Source: Erythrobacter sp.
GTDB taxonomy: Bacteria > Pseudomonadota > Alphaproteobacteria > Sphingomonadales > Sphingomonadaceae
Direction: 5' to 3'
DNA length: 64,000 nucleotides
Assembly: GCA_024642565.1 (NCBI GenBank)
Contig: JAHEAV010000003.1
Span: 1 to 64,000, forward strand
Shown: positions 18,073 through 26,484 of the stretch, one piece after another
Layout of the letters: each line of letters opens with the position of its first letter
How positions within the stretch are numbered: the stretch's first letter is position 1
The notes under the pieces: generated by a model
The model's database searches: none
Seen by the model: only the letters and a program-made list of their open reading frames with translations
What the model was told of the DNA's origin: nothing
Translations under genes and position numbers: made by a program

Positions 18073-19290
18073 ATGAACCTCAAGTTTTCTTTCTCCCTTA
18101 TTGCCTTTGCGATCATGATGCCTGCAGTACCTGCTGCGGCGCAGGTGCAGGATTTCAAACTCCCTCCGGCCCCGACATCGACCCAATCGCCGGCTGTTCA
18201 GGGACCAGTTGACACTGAAGGTCCAGTCCCGATCGCCCCGCGTGTGATTCCGACAGACAGGCCCAGCCCGGCACCCGTAGCAACACCGGCACCACGCCAG
18301 CCAGCCCAGGCCGCGCCGCGGATCGAAGAAACACCAGCGTCGCGGCGGTTTACTCCGGCCACCAGCGCGGCCCCTGGGCAACGGCTGCCATCGCAAGAAG
18401 TGATTTCCGGATCCGGATCGCGCAATGCCCCGATCGAAATCACGCCAGCCACGCCTGACGCCAATGTGCCCCTTCCCCCTTTGGAACGTTCGATAGTGGC
18501 ATTACCGGATGAAGGCACGGGTGCGGGCGCAGACAGTTCGAGCCTTCCTTCGTCACAATCACCGTCAATCGGGTGGGGATTGGGCTATTGGCTGATCCTG
18601 GCGGCGGGCCTTCTTGCCGTTTTAGCCGCCCTGTTTCTTTTCAAATCGCGTCGGTCCGGCAGGAAGAGAGCGGCACCGCCTATTGCTCCACCATCGGCGC
18701 GGCGATCCGCTACGCCGCAGGCAGAAACGGTAGAACCGGATAATGCGGGCCCGGCCGCCTCGAAACCTGTGCCAAGTGGGCCAGTGGCGCGCCCAATCGA
18801 TGCCGCCGCAGAACCGGTCACGATGAATGTAGTGATGACGCCGGAAAAGCTGAGCCGAAGCATGATGAATGTCACGCTTTCCTGCGTCGTGACGCTGGGC
18901 AATTCAACCGAGCAGGAATTGCGCAATGTTGTGCTTTCGGGCGATTTGGTAACGGCGCATGGCAAGGTCCCGATTTCCGAACAATTGGCCGATACCATGA
19001 CGCCATTACCGGATCTGCACGCGATTGCCTCTCTCGGCAAAGCAAGCGAAAACGAGATAGCGGTCACACTAAACCTGCCAATTAACCAGATCCGCCCCAT
19101 CGCACAGGGCCGCACGCAACTCTATGTGCCACTGTTGCGGTTGCGCATTTCAGCAGAAGGCAATGCGCCCATCCTTCGAACCTTCGTGATTGGAATTGTT
19201 CCCTCTGCCGACGCGGGAAAAGTTCAGCCATTTCGTCTGGACGAAATGCCGCAAACCTACACCCGCATCGGCAGCCGGTTGCTGGACTGA
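18073..19290 (+). CDS. Proline-rich single-span membrane protein, unknown
   Basis: 405 aa. Signal peptide at 1-24 (ending AAA-Q), then a ~130-residue Pro/Ala-rich low-complexity periplasmic region, a transmembrane segment near residues 180-200 (WLILAAGLLAVLAALFLF) followed by basic residues KSRRSGRKR, a second Pro/Ala-rich linker, and a C-terminal cytoplasmic domain of ~150 residues (VTMNVVMTPEKLSRSMMNVTLSCVVTLGNS onward) with alternating strands. I do not recognise the family. The sulfurtransferase gene starts 41 bp downstream, perhaps co-transcribed. Confidence 0.75.
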   Translation: MNLKFSFSLIAFAIMMPAVPAAAQVQDFKLPPAPTSTQSPAVQGPVDTEGPVPIAPRVIPTDRPSPAPVATPAPRQPAQAAPRIEETPASRRFTPATSAAPGQRLPSQEVISGSGSRNAPIEITPATPDANVPLPPLERSIVALPDEGTGAGADSSSLPSSQSPSIGWGLGYWLILAAGLLAVLAALFLFKSRRSGRKRAAPPIAPPSARRSATPQAETVEPDNAGPAASKPVPSGPVARPIDAAAEPVTMNVVMTPEKLSRSMMNVTLSCVVTLGNSTEQELRNVVLSGDLVTAHGKVPISEQLADTMTPLPDLHAIASLGKASENEIAVTLNLPINQIRPIAQGRTQLYVPLLRLRISAEGNAPILRTFVIGIVPSADAGKVQPFRLDEMPQTYTRIGSRLLD

Positions 19291-19330
19291 CCCACTCGAC
19301 GTCACGGCCTCCGCCCGCTACCCATGCGGG

Positions 19331-20179
19331 ATGGAGATTCTTGTAAGCACGCAATGGCTGGCGCAATCGCTGAGTGATGGCAACCTGGTGGTGCTCGATG
19401 CGTCGGCCCATTTGCCCGATGCCGGGCGCGATCCGGCGGCCGAATTCGCAGCCAGCCATATCAAGGGCGCTCGGTTCCTGAATTTGCCTTCGCTTAAGGA
19501 CGAGACTTCATCAGTTCCTGCCGCCCTGCCCAGGGCCGACCAGTTCGAAGCACGTATGCGCGCGCTTGGCGTGCGCAATACGGACCGGATCGTGCTTTAT
19601 GACGATAGCAAGCTGCGCAGTTCCGCACGTGCCTATTTTATTTGCCGAATGTTTGGCCTGCACCAAATCGCCATTCTTGATGGCGGCTTTGCAAAATGGC
19701 GGGCCGAAGGTCTTCCAGTTGAAAGCGGCGCTGGGCAGGCCTCGCTCTCGGATTTTACCATCACCGACGATGACCGCAGCCGGGTGCGCACCAAAGCGCA
19801 AATTCTCGGCAATATCGATAGCTGCACAGAACAGTTGGTCGACGCACGCGATGCAGAGCGGTTTTGCGGCACAACCGCAGACACTGTGCACAATTTGGAC
19901 GGTGGGCATATCCCCGGTGCCCGAAACCTTCATTTCCCGCAATTGCTCAACAGTGACAGCACCTTCAAGCGCGGCGAAGACCTGCGTGCTGCCTTCGAGG
20001 GATCGGGCATCGATCTCAACAAACCTGTCACCGGAACTTGCGGCAGCGGCATGACCGCATCGGTGCTGCTGTTCGCGCTGGAGTTGCTCGGCAAGCGGGA
20101 CATCGCACTTTACGACGGCAGTTGGAGCGAATGGGGCGCCGATCCCGATACGCCTAAGGAAACGGGGCCAGTGCACTGA
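19331..20179 (+). CDS. Sulfurtransferase, 3-mercaptopyruvate type
   Basis: 282 aa with two rhodanese domains. The catalytic loop of the second domain is CGSGMTA (Cys237), very close to the CGSGVTA loop of mercaptopyruvate sulfurtransferases and unlike the CRxGxR loop of thiosulfate sulfurtransferase. Domain boundary motifs HIKGARFLNLP and HIPGARNLHFP are both present. It would move sulfur from 3-mercaptopyruvate to thiol acceptors or cyanide in the cytoplasm. Only 2 bp separate it from metC, so it belongs to the sulfur amino-acid unit. Confidence 0.9.
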   Translation: MEILVSTQWLAQSLSDGNLVVLDASAHLPDAGRDPAAEFAASHIKGARFLNLPSLKDETSSVPAALPRADQFEARMRALGVRNTDRIVLYDDSKLRSSARAYFICRMFGLHQIAILDGGFAKWRAEGLPVESGAGQASLSDFTITDDDRSRVRTKAQILGNIDSCTEQLVDARDAERFCGTTADTVHNLDGGHIPGARNLHFPQLLNSDSTFKRGEDLRAAFEGSGIDLNKPVTGTCGSGMTASVLLFALELLGKRDIALYDGSWSEWGADPDTPKETGPVH

Positions 20180-20181
20180 TT

Positions 20182-21405
20182 ATGGCACAGGGCAAGAAAG
20201 GTCAGGGCAACGGCACTCTGTTGGTTACAACCGGGCGAAAACCCGATTGGACAGGGCATCATGGAACATCCACGGTGGTCAATCCGCCGGTCTGGCGTGC
20301 CAGTACGCATCTGTATCCCAATTGCGCTTCGTTAAAAGACGGGACGAATCATAATGAGGATGGCCGCTTTTTTTACGGGCGGCGCGGCGCACCAACCCAA
20401 TGGGCGCTGTCCGATGCATTGACAGCGCTAGAGCCGGGTGCGGCAGGAACTGTACTCTACCCCAGCGGCGTGGCCGCAATTGCCGGGGCGTTAATGTCTG
20501 TTCTGGCGCCGGGCGATGTGCTGTTGGTGACCGACAATGCCTATGAGCCGAGCCGGACCATGGGCCTTGGCATCCTCAAGCATTTCGGGATCGAAACACG
20601 GTTTTTCGATCCCCTGGATGTCGCCAGTTTTTCGCAGCAATTTTGCCAACGAACCAAGGCCGTTCTGCTCGAATCACCGGGAAGCCTGACGATGGAGGTT
20701 CAGGACATACCGGCACTCAGCGCAATCGCGCGGGCCAAGGGTGCCGTAACGTTGATGGACAACACCTGGGCCACATCGCTTGGTTTCCCTCCTCTTGAGC
20801 GGGGCTGCGATATTTCGATTATGGCGCTTACCAAGCACGTCGGCGGCCATTCCGATTTGATAATGGGCAGTGCTTCGGCGCGAGAACCGCTTTACCGCAA
20901 GCTTCGTCAGACCGCTCAGGCACTCGGCCATGTCGTTTCGCCTGACGATGCGGCGCTGGCTCTGCGCGGGCTGAGAACGATGGGCATCCGGCTGGACCGC
21001 ACGAGCGAGACTGCGCTGAAGGTCGCGCACTGGCTTTCCGACCGACCAGAGGTGGCCCATGTGCTTTGCCCGATGCTGCCGGGTGCGCCCGGCCACGAAT
21101 TGTGGCAGCGTGACTTTAACGGAGGCTGCGGCCTGTTCAGTTTTGTCTTGAAAGGACGCGGCCCGGCCGCACGAGAGCGCTTCATAGACGCGCTGGAATT
21201 GTTCGGCATCGGATATAGCTGGGGCGGGTTTGAAAGTCTGGCCATTCCCATCGATCCTGGCCGGAACCGCAGCAGCACAACTTGGCCGCCCGCTGCATGG
21301 GACCCGGCCGACAACCTTGGTATCCGCCTGTCAATTGGCCTTGAAGACTCAGCTGATCTGATCGCGGACCTCGAACACGGCTTTGCCGTGATGGAGCAAA
21401 AATGA
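20182..21405 (+). CDS. metC: Cystathionine beta-lyase
   Basis: 407 aa PLP enzyme of the Cys/Met metabolism class. It splits cystathionine into homocysteine, pyruvate and ammonia in methionine synthesis. The PLP-binding motif SIMALTKHVGGHSD places the lysine at residue 218; YPSGVAAIAGALM, the DNAYEPSR segment and the substrate-end motif YSWGGFESLAIP are typical of MetC. Gene order (sulfurtransferase-metC-mscS) with 2-bp and ATGA junctions indicates an operon. Confidence 0.93.
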   Translation: MAQGKKGQGNGTLLVTTGRKPDWTGHHGTSTVVNPPVWRASTHLYPNCASLKDGTNHNEDGRFFYGRRGAPTQWALSDALTALEPGAAGTVLYPSGVAAIAGALMSVLAPGDVLLVTDNAYEPSRTMGLGILKHFGIETRFFDPLDVASFSQQFCQRTKAVLLESPGSLTMEVQDIPALSAIARAKGAVTLMDNTWATSLGFPPLERGCDISIMALTKHVGGHSDLIMGSASAREPLYRKLRQTAQALGHVVSPDDAALALRGLRTMGIRLDRTSETALKVAHWLSDRPEVAHVLCPMLPGAPGHELWQRDFNGGCGLFSFVLKGRGPAARERFIDALELFGIGYSWGGFESLAIPIDPGRNRSSTTWPPAAWDPADNLGIRLSIGLEDSADLIADLEHGFAVMEQK

Positions 21406-22475
21406 ACGCTGAAGCCATTATTGCGGACACAGGCACACCGCCTGCTACACCCTCACCCCTGCCTGCGCTGGCAACCCCGCCTGCACCGGCGCCCATTACT
21501 TCTGAACCGGTAACGGCAGCGACTGACTTGCAAAGGGTTGTGGCGGACAAGAACGGTACCCTTGGGGATTTCATCGAACGGCTGGACAAGATCGCCATCG
21601 ATGTCGGCAGCATGCATGTTTCAGTGTGGGATGCACTGGTAGTCATCCTGGTCATTACCGCCGTGCTTACCGGCGCGTGGTTTGCCAGCAAGCTGCTGCA
21701 GGGCGTTCTCAAGCGCATGACCAAGCTGGACGTTACCCAGCGCTTGCTCGCGGAAAAGCTGATTACGGTGGCTGTGTGGTCGCTGGCGATTCTTTTCGGC
21801 ATCGACCTGCTAGGAATTGATCTGACCGCGCTGGCGGTGTTTTCTGGCGCATTTGGCCTTGCCATTGGTTTCGGCCTGCAGAAAACCTTTGGTAATCTGA
21901 TTGCCGGGATAATTCTGCTGATGGACCGTTCGATCAAGCCGGGCGATGTTATTGCTGTTTCCGACCAGTCGGGAGCCTCAACATTTGGCCAGATTCGCAA
22001 GATCGGCATTCGCGCTGTCTCCATTACAACGCGGGACCAGAAGGAATATCTGATTCCGAACGAGAACCTGATGATCAATCAGGTTGAAAACTGGTCCTAT
22101 TCATCCAAGAACGTGCGAATCCAGATCCCGGTGGGCGTCTCCTACAATTGTGACATCAAGCAGGCCGAGCAATTGATGCTGGAAGCGGCAGGCGCATGTA
22201 AGCGAGTGTTGAAATCGCCGCCGCCGACATGCTGGCTGGATCAGTATGGTGAAAGCTCGGTCGACTTCGTCATCCAGTGCTGGATCAAGGACCCTGAGGC
22301 CGGAACCGGCAATGTAAGATCGGAAGTTCTCAAGACATTGTGGGATTTGTTCCAGCGTGAGAATGTCGAGATTCCATTCCCGCAACGCGATATTAATTTG
22401 CGCAATAATGCCCAATTTGAGCAGCTTATTGCCGCCATTGGGCAACGGCTGGAAAGCAAGAAAAAGGGCCCTTAG
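21402..22475 (+). CDS. Mechanosensitive ion channel, MscS family
   Basis: 357 aa. A Pro/Ala-rich leader of ~50 residues, two hydrophobic helices (WDALVVILVITAVLTGAWF, and VAVWSLAILFGIDLLGI), then the pore helix TM3 with a Gly/Ala pattern (FSGAFGLAIGFGLQKTFGNLIAGIILLMD), the beta domain (VIAVSDQSGASTFGQIRKIGIRAVSITTRDQKEYLIPNENLM) and the alpha/beta C-terminal domain. It would release solutes on hypo-osmotic shock. Its ATG overlaps the metC stop, although the functions are unrelated. A terminator hairpin follows. Confidence 0.92.
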   Translation: MNAEAIIADTGTPPATPSPLPALATPPAPAPITSEPVTAATDLQRVVADKNGTLGDFIERLDKIAIDVGSMHVSVWDALVVILVITAVLTGAWFASKLLQGVLKRMTKLDVTQRLLAEKLITVAVWSLAILFGIDLLGIDLTALAVFSGAFGLAIGFGLQKTFGNLIAGIILLMDRSIKPGDVIAVSDQSGASTFGQIRKIGIRAVSITTRDQKEYLIPNENLMINQVENWSYSSKNVRIQIPVGVSYNCDIKQAEQLMLEAAGACKRVLKSPPPTCWLDQYGESSVDFVIQCWIKDPEAGTGNVRSEVLKTLWDLFQRENVEIPFPQRDINLRNNAQFEQLIAAIGQRLESKKKGP

Positions 22476-22479
22476 GCTG

Positions 22480-22507
22480 GGTATCAAGGCCGCCTGATAC
22501 GTTTTCT
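22480..22507 (+). terminator. Probable intrinsic terminator after the MscS gene
   Basis: GTATCA(A)GG pairs with CCTGATAC around a short CCG loop (22481-22500), with one bulged A, and is followed by GTTTTCT. It lies 6 bp after the stop codon and separates the metC-mscS unit from the cobA operon. Confidence 0.6.
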
Positions 22508-22566
22508 AGCCAGCCGGAAATCCATTCTCACTGGCAGGATGAAGCACTTCCGCCCATTTTGCGGCG

Positions 22567-23325
22567 ATGGAAAATATCGGCACAGTCTATCTCGTCGGCG
22601 CAGGTCCGGGTGATCCCGACCTTCTGACTCTGCGCGCGGCGCGGCTTATCGGGTCGGCGCGCCTCATCGTGCATGACGGCCTTGTCGACCCCGCAATCCT
22701 GGCTTTGGCGCAGGCTGGCGCGCAACTGATTTCAGTTGCCAAGCAGCGTTCCCGGCACACTTTGCCGCAAGATCGGATCAACGCTTTGCTGGTCAGCGAA
22801 GCGCTCTCGGGCCGCGATGTCGTGCGCCTGAAGGGCGGCGATCCCTTCGTTTTCGGGCGCGGTGGTGAAGAAATGGAAGCCTGCCAGGCAGCAGGCGTTC
22901 GAGTTGAGGTGGTTCCCGGAATCAGTGCCGCCAATGGCGCGGCGGCTGCGGCGCAGATTGCTCTAACCCATCGTGACAGCGCGAGCATCGTCAGTTTTGT
23001 GGCGGGCCAGTGCAAGGGTCTTTCCGAACAGGATTGGGCGGGCCTTGCTGGAAAAGGCCGCACGCTGGTTATCTACATGGGGATCAAGACTGCCCCGCAA
23101 ATCGCCGAAAAGCTGATGGCAGACGGACTGGCGCCAGACATGCCCTTGGCAGTTATAGAAAATGGCACACGGTCGGAAATGCGGGTGTTGCGTGGTCCGC
23201 TAGCGGCATTACCGGAACTGGTGGTTCGCGAGGCAGTTGTCAGCCCGGCGTTGATCATGATCGGCGATGTCACCGCGCGCAGCAATCATGAGATTGTTCG
23301 TACCGCACAGGAGGTTTCGGCATGA
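22567..23325 (+). CDS. cobA: Uroporphyrinogen-III C-methyltransferase (siroheme synthesis)
   Basis: 252 aa. It methylates uroporphyrinogen III at C2 and C7 to precorrin-2, using SAM. Signature motifs: VYLVGAGPGDPDLLTLRAARLI at the N-terminus and VRLKGGDPFVFGRGGEEMEA near residue 90; VVPGISAANGAAAAAQIALTHR follows. There is no CysG-type dehydrogenase/ferrochelatase domain, so those steps are encoded elsewhere. It leads the cobA-DUF2849-cysI-DUF934-cysH operon, so its likely job is siroheme for the sulfite reductase rather than cobalamin. Confidence 0.95.
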   Translation: MENIGTVYLVGAGPGDPDLLTLRAARLIGSARLIVHDGLVDPAILALAQAGAQLISVAKQRSRHTLPQDRINALLVSEALSGRDVVRLKGGDPFVFGRGGEEMEACQAAGVRVEVVPGISAANGAAAAAQIALTHRDSASIVSFVAGQCKGLSEQDWAGLAGKGRTLVIYMGIKTAPQIAEKLMADGLAPDMPLAVIENGTRSEMRVLRGPLAALPELVVREAVVSPALIMIGDVTARSNHEIVRTAQEVSA

Positions 23326-23618
23326 AGATACTGACCGGAAACGATTTGAAAAGCGGTGCAGTTACCTGGTGGACCGGGGTCGACTGGTCTCTCCATGTCG
23401 AAGAGGCTGTGGATGTTGGCGATCAGGCTGGCAGCATTGCAGCACGTGAGGAGTCAGCTCGCCGGGTCAACGCACCCTATGCGATCGATGCGGAACGTGA
23501 TGAGCGCGGCGTGCGCCCGGCCCACATCAAGGACCGCATCCGTGCTCTGGGCCCTACCGTGCGGCCTGATCTGACATTGAAGCCGGCCGATCCCAAGGCC
23601 GGAAGCTGGGTGATCTGA
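23322..23618 (+). CDS. DUF2849 domain protein
   Basis: 98 aa, no membrane segment or signal. MKILTGNDLKSGAVTWWTG is the hallmark start of DUF2849, a small family found almost only between siroheme methyltransferase and sulfite reductase genes in Alphaproteobacteria. No biochemical role is established; a helper function in sulfite reduction is inferred from context. Start overlaps cobA by 4 bp (ATGA); its stop overlaps the cysI start (TGATG). Confidence 0.9.
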   Translation: MKILTGNDLKSGAVTWWTGVDWSLHVEEAVDVGDQAGSIAAREESARRVNAPYAIDAERDERGVRPAHIKDRIRALGPTVRPDLTLKPADPKAGSWVI

Positions 23619-25252
23619 TGTATCTCTATGACCAATATGACCAAGCTATGGTCGATGCGCGCGTCGCAGAATTCCGCGACCAGTGCCAACGCCGGATCGA
23701 TGGCAAGCTGAGCGAAGACCAGTTCAAGCCATTACGGCTGATGAACGGCCTCTATCTGCAACTCCACGCCTATATGCTGCGCGTTGCCATTCCCTATGGC
23801 ACGCTGAACGGCCGCCAGATGCGCGCATTGGGCGACATTGCCGACACGTTTGATCGTAAATACGGCCATTTCACCACGCGCCAGAACATCCAGTACAATT
23901 GGATCAAACTGGAAGAAGCCCCGGATATTCTGGAAGCGCTGGCAAAGGTGGAGATGCACGCGATCCAGACCAGCGGAAATTGCATTCGCAACATCAGTTC
24001 GGACCATTTCGCTGGCGCCGCCGCCGATGAAGTGGCCGACCCCCGGCCCTATGCCGAATTGTTGCGGCAATGGTCCAGTTTTCATCCCGAATTCAGTTAT
24101 TTGCCGCGTAAATTCAAATTCGCAGTCATTGCCAGTGAGACGGATCGCGCAGCCATGCGCCTGCATGATATCGGGATCAATATCGTGCGGGGGGACGCAG
24201 GCGAACTTGGCGCTGCCTTCTATGTAGGCGGTGGCATGGGCCGCACCCCGATGATTGCGCCGTTGATCCGGGACTTTGTGCCGCTGGACCAGCTAATCAC
24301 TTACACAGAGGCGTGTTTACGCGTCTATAACCGCTACGGGCGGCGCGATAACAAATACAAAGCCCGGATAAAGATCCTGGTCCATGAGCTGGGCGCACAA
24401 GAATATACGCGCCAGGTTGAAGAAGAATTCGCGCATCTGCTGACACAAGGAATCGAACCTCCCCGCGCCGAGTTGGAGCGGATCAAATCCTATTTTGTCG
24501 ACCCTGCTTTCGATGCAAACGCGCCGGATGTTATTGACCGGACCGACCCCGATTTTGCCGTCTGGGTCGATCGCAACACCCACCCGCACAAACAGCACAA
24601 TTATGTAAGCGCGGTCATCAGCCTGAAGCCGGTCGGCGGAATTCCGGGAGACGCCACGGCAGATCAGATGCGGCTGATGGCCGAACTGGGGGAGGCCTAT
24701 AGCTTCGATGAATTACGGGTCATCCACACGCAGAACATCGTCTTGCCGCATGTCCGCAAGGCCGATTTGTTTACCCTGTGGCAAAAGCTGGTGGAAGCCG
24801 GGCTTGGCACCCCCAATCTCGATCAGATCGGCGATATCATCGCCTGCCCGGGCCTCGACTATTGCAGCCTCGCCAATGCCCGGTCGATTCCGGTGGCTCA
24901 GAAGATTTCCGAGCGTTTCGCCGCCAGTGGCAAAGGCGAAGCGCTTGGCGAACTCAAGCTGAAAATTTCTGGCTGTATCAATGCCTGCGGGCACCACCAT
25001 GCGGGTCATATCGGTATTCTTGGCGTCGACAAAAAGGGTGTCGAAAATTATCAGCTCCTGCTCGGCGGGAGCGAGGCGGAAGATACCTCGCTCGGTAAGA
25101 TAACCGGCCCCGGTTTTTCCGAAGATGGCATTGTTGATGCGGTCGAAACCGCCGCCGATGTCTATTTGCGCGAACGCCAGAATGGCGAACGCTTCCTCGA
25201 TACATACCGCCGCATCGGCATGGAACCGTTCAAGGAGGCGCTTTATGGTTGA
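23618..25252 (+). CDS. cysI: Sulfite (or nitrite) reductase, siroheme/4Fe-4S
   Basis: 544 aa with the duplicated ferredoxin-like and siroheme domains. The cluster/siroheme cysteines are in IACPGLDYCSLA and ISGCINACGHHHAGHIG, the paired CX5-6C and CX3C motifs that bind the coupled [4Fe-4S]-siroheme centre. FTTRQNIQYNWIKLE matches the siroheme-binding first repeat. Six-electron reduction of sulfite to sulfide is the likely reaction because cysH and siroheme synthesis flank it. No CysJ flavoprotein is present, so the electron donor may be a ferredoxin. Confidence 0.93.
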   Translation: MYLYDQYDQAMVDARVAEFRDQCQRRIDGKLSEDQFKPLRLMNGLYLQLHAYMLRVAIPYGTLNGRQMRALGDIADTFDRKYGHFTTRQNIQYNWIKLEEAPDILEALAKVEMHAIQTSGNCIRNISSDHFAGAAADEVADPRPYAELLRQWSSFHPEFSYLPRKFKFAVIASETDRAAMRLHDIGINIVRGDAGELGAAFYVGGGMGRTPMIAPLIRDFVPLDQLITYTEACLRVYNRYGRRDNKYKARIKILVHELGAQEYTRQVEEEFAHLLTQGIEPPRAELERIKSYFVDPAFDANAPDVIDRTDPDFAVWVDRNTHPHKQHNYVSAVISLKPVGGIPGDATADQMRLMAELGEAYSFDELRVIHTQNIVLPHVRKADLFTLWQKLVEAGLGTPNLDQIGDIIACPGLDYCSLANARSIPVAQKISERFAASGKGEALGELKLKISGCINACGHHHAGHIGILGVDKKGVENYQLLLGGSEAEDTSLGKITGPGFSEDGIVDAVETAADVYLRERQNGERFLDTYRRIGMEPFKEALYG

Positions 25253-25685
25253 TATACTCCGGTTCCGCACCGACGAAGCCGTCGATCATCCGGCCGTGAC
25301 GGTCGACTCCTTTCTCGATCAGTCCAATGCCACGGCCGTGCGCATTGAACCCGGCGATGATGCCCGTGACCTTTTGCCGCATCTGGACCGATTGCGGCTG
25401 ATCGAAATCAACTTCCCAACCTACGGTGACGGGCGCGGCTATTCCGCCGCCAGAGTGCTGCGCGAAGCAGGCTTCGCGGGCGAATTGCGCGCCGTCGGCG
25501 ATGTGCTGGTGGATCAGATCGGGAATATGCGGCGCTGCGGATTCGATGCTTTCGAACCGGACCAACCCCTGGATTCAAGCGACGTAGAGAATGCGTTTAA
25601 CCGTTGGCCGGATGTCTATCAGGCCACGGGCGATGGCCGTGTGCCGATCTGGAACTTGCGGCATCCCGGTTCGGCCGATGGCTGA
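25245..25685 (+). CDS. DUF934 family protein
   Basis: 146 aa. The RLIEINFPTYGDGRGYSAARVLREAGFAGELRAVGDVLVDQIGNMRRCGFDAFE core is the DUF934 signature. The family sits between cysI and cysH in many Proteobacteria, and its precise job is not established; a role in sulfite reductase assembly or sulfate reduction is inferred. It overlaps cysI by 8 bp and cysH by 8 bp, so all three are likely translationally coupled. The frame is open further upstream, but similarity begins at MVDILRF. Confidence 0.9.
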   Translation: MVDILRFRTDEAVDHPAVTVDSFLDQSNATAVRIEPGDDARDLLPHLDRLRLIEINFPTYGDGRGYSAARVLREAGFAGELRAVGDVLVDQIGNMRRCGFDAFEPDQPLDSSDVENAFNRWPDVYQATGDGRVPIWNLRHPGSADG

Positions 25686-26484
25686 GGCAGACCCCGCCCT
25701 GACCTCGCTTCGAAACCGCGACCGGATCGACACCGATCCGCGCTTCACCGATGCTGACGCAATCCGCTTGAACCGGATGTTCCGTGGAAGCGAAACGGTG
25801 GAGATGTTGCGCGCAGTGATCTCAGACGGGCTGGTTGGCGACATTGCAACAGTCTCGAGCTTCGGCGCAGAGAGCGCTGTTTTGCTGCATCTTATTGCGC
25901 AGGTTGATCCGTCGTTACCTGTGCTCTTTCTTGAAACGGGCAAGCATTTCCCCGAAACGCTGGCCTATCGCGATACTTTGGTAAAGCAGCTCGGCATCAC
26001 GGGTCTGCGCAATCTCGCGCCTGATCCAGATGTTCTGAATGTGAAGGACGAAACCGGACTGCGGTGGTCCTATGATCCCGATGGTTGCTGCGACATTCGC
26101 AAAGTGCAGCCACTGGCAAAGGCTCTGGTTTCTTACGACGCGACCTTGACCGGGCGAAAGGCGTTCCAATCCGCCACGCGCACGAACCTACCACGTTTTG
26201 AAATCGACACTTCTGACGCGCTGGGCCGCCTCAAGATCAACCCGCTGATCGACTGGAGCGGTGCGGACATCCAGGCCTATTTTGAAACACATGATTTGCC
26301 GCGGCATCCCCTGATTGCCCAAGGCTATCCGTCGATTGGCTGTTCCCCCTGCACCAGCAAGGTCGCACCGGGTGAAGATCCGCGCTCGGGCCGGTGGAAA
26401 GGCTGGGACAAGACGGAATGCGGGATTCATACCCCGCTTGATGATCAGGGCGAATTGCCCCCCGGTTTCGATCCGGCCTTCTAG
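25678..26484 (+). CDS. cysH: Adenylylsulfate/phosphoadenylylsulfate reductase
   Basis: 268 aa. PP-loop-like motif VSSFGAESAVLLHL, then CCDIRKVQPL (Cys-Cys), TGRKAFQSATR, CSPCTSKV and the C-terminal ECGIH catalytic cysteine. The CC...CxxC set binds a [4Fe-4S] cluster and marks the APS-type reductase, so the substrate is probably APS rather than PAPS. It produces sulfite for the CysI encoded upstream. It ends the operon and overlaps the convergent epimerase gene by 4 bp. Confidence 0.94.
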   Translation: MAEADPALTSLRNRDRIDTDPRFTDADAIRLNRMFRGSETVEMLRAVISDGLVGDIATVSSFGAESAVLLHLIAQVDPSLPVLFLETGKHFPETLAYRDTLVKQLGITGLRNLAPDPDVLNVKDETGLRWSYDPDGCCDIRKVQPLAKALVSYDATLTGRKAFQSATRTNLPRFEIDTSDALGRLKINPLIDWSGADIQAYFETHDLPRHPLIAQGYPSIGCSPCTSKVAPGEDPRSGRWKGWDKTECGIHTPLDDQGELPPGFDPAF

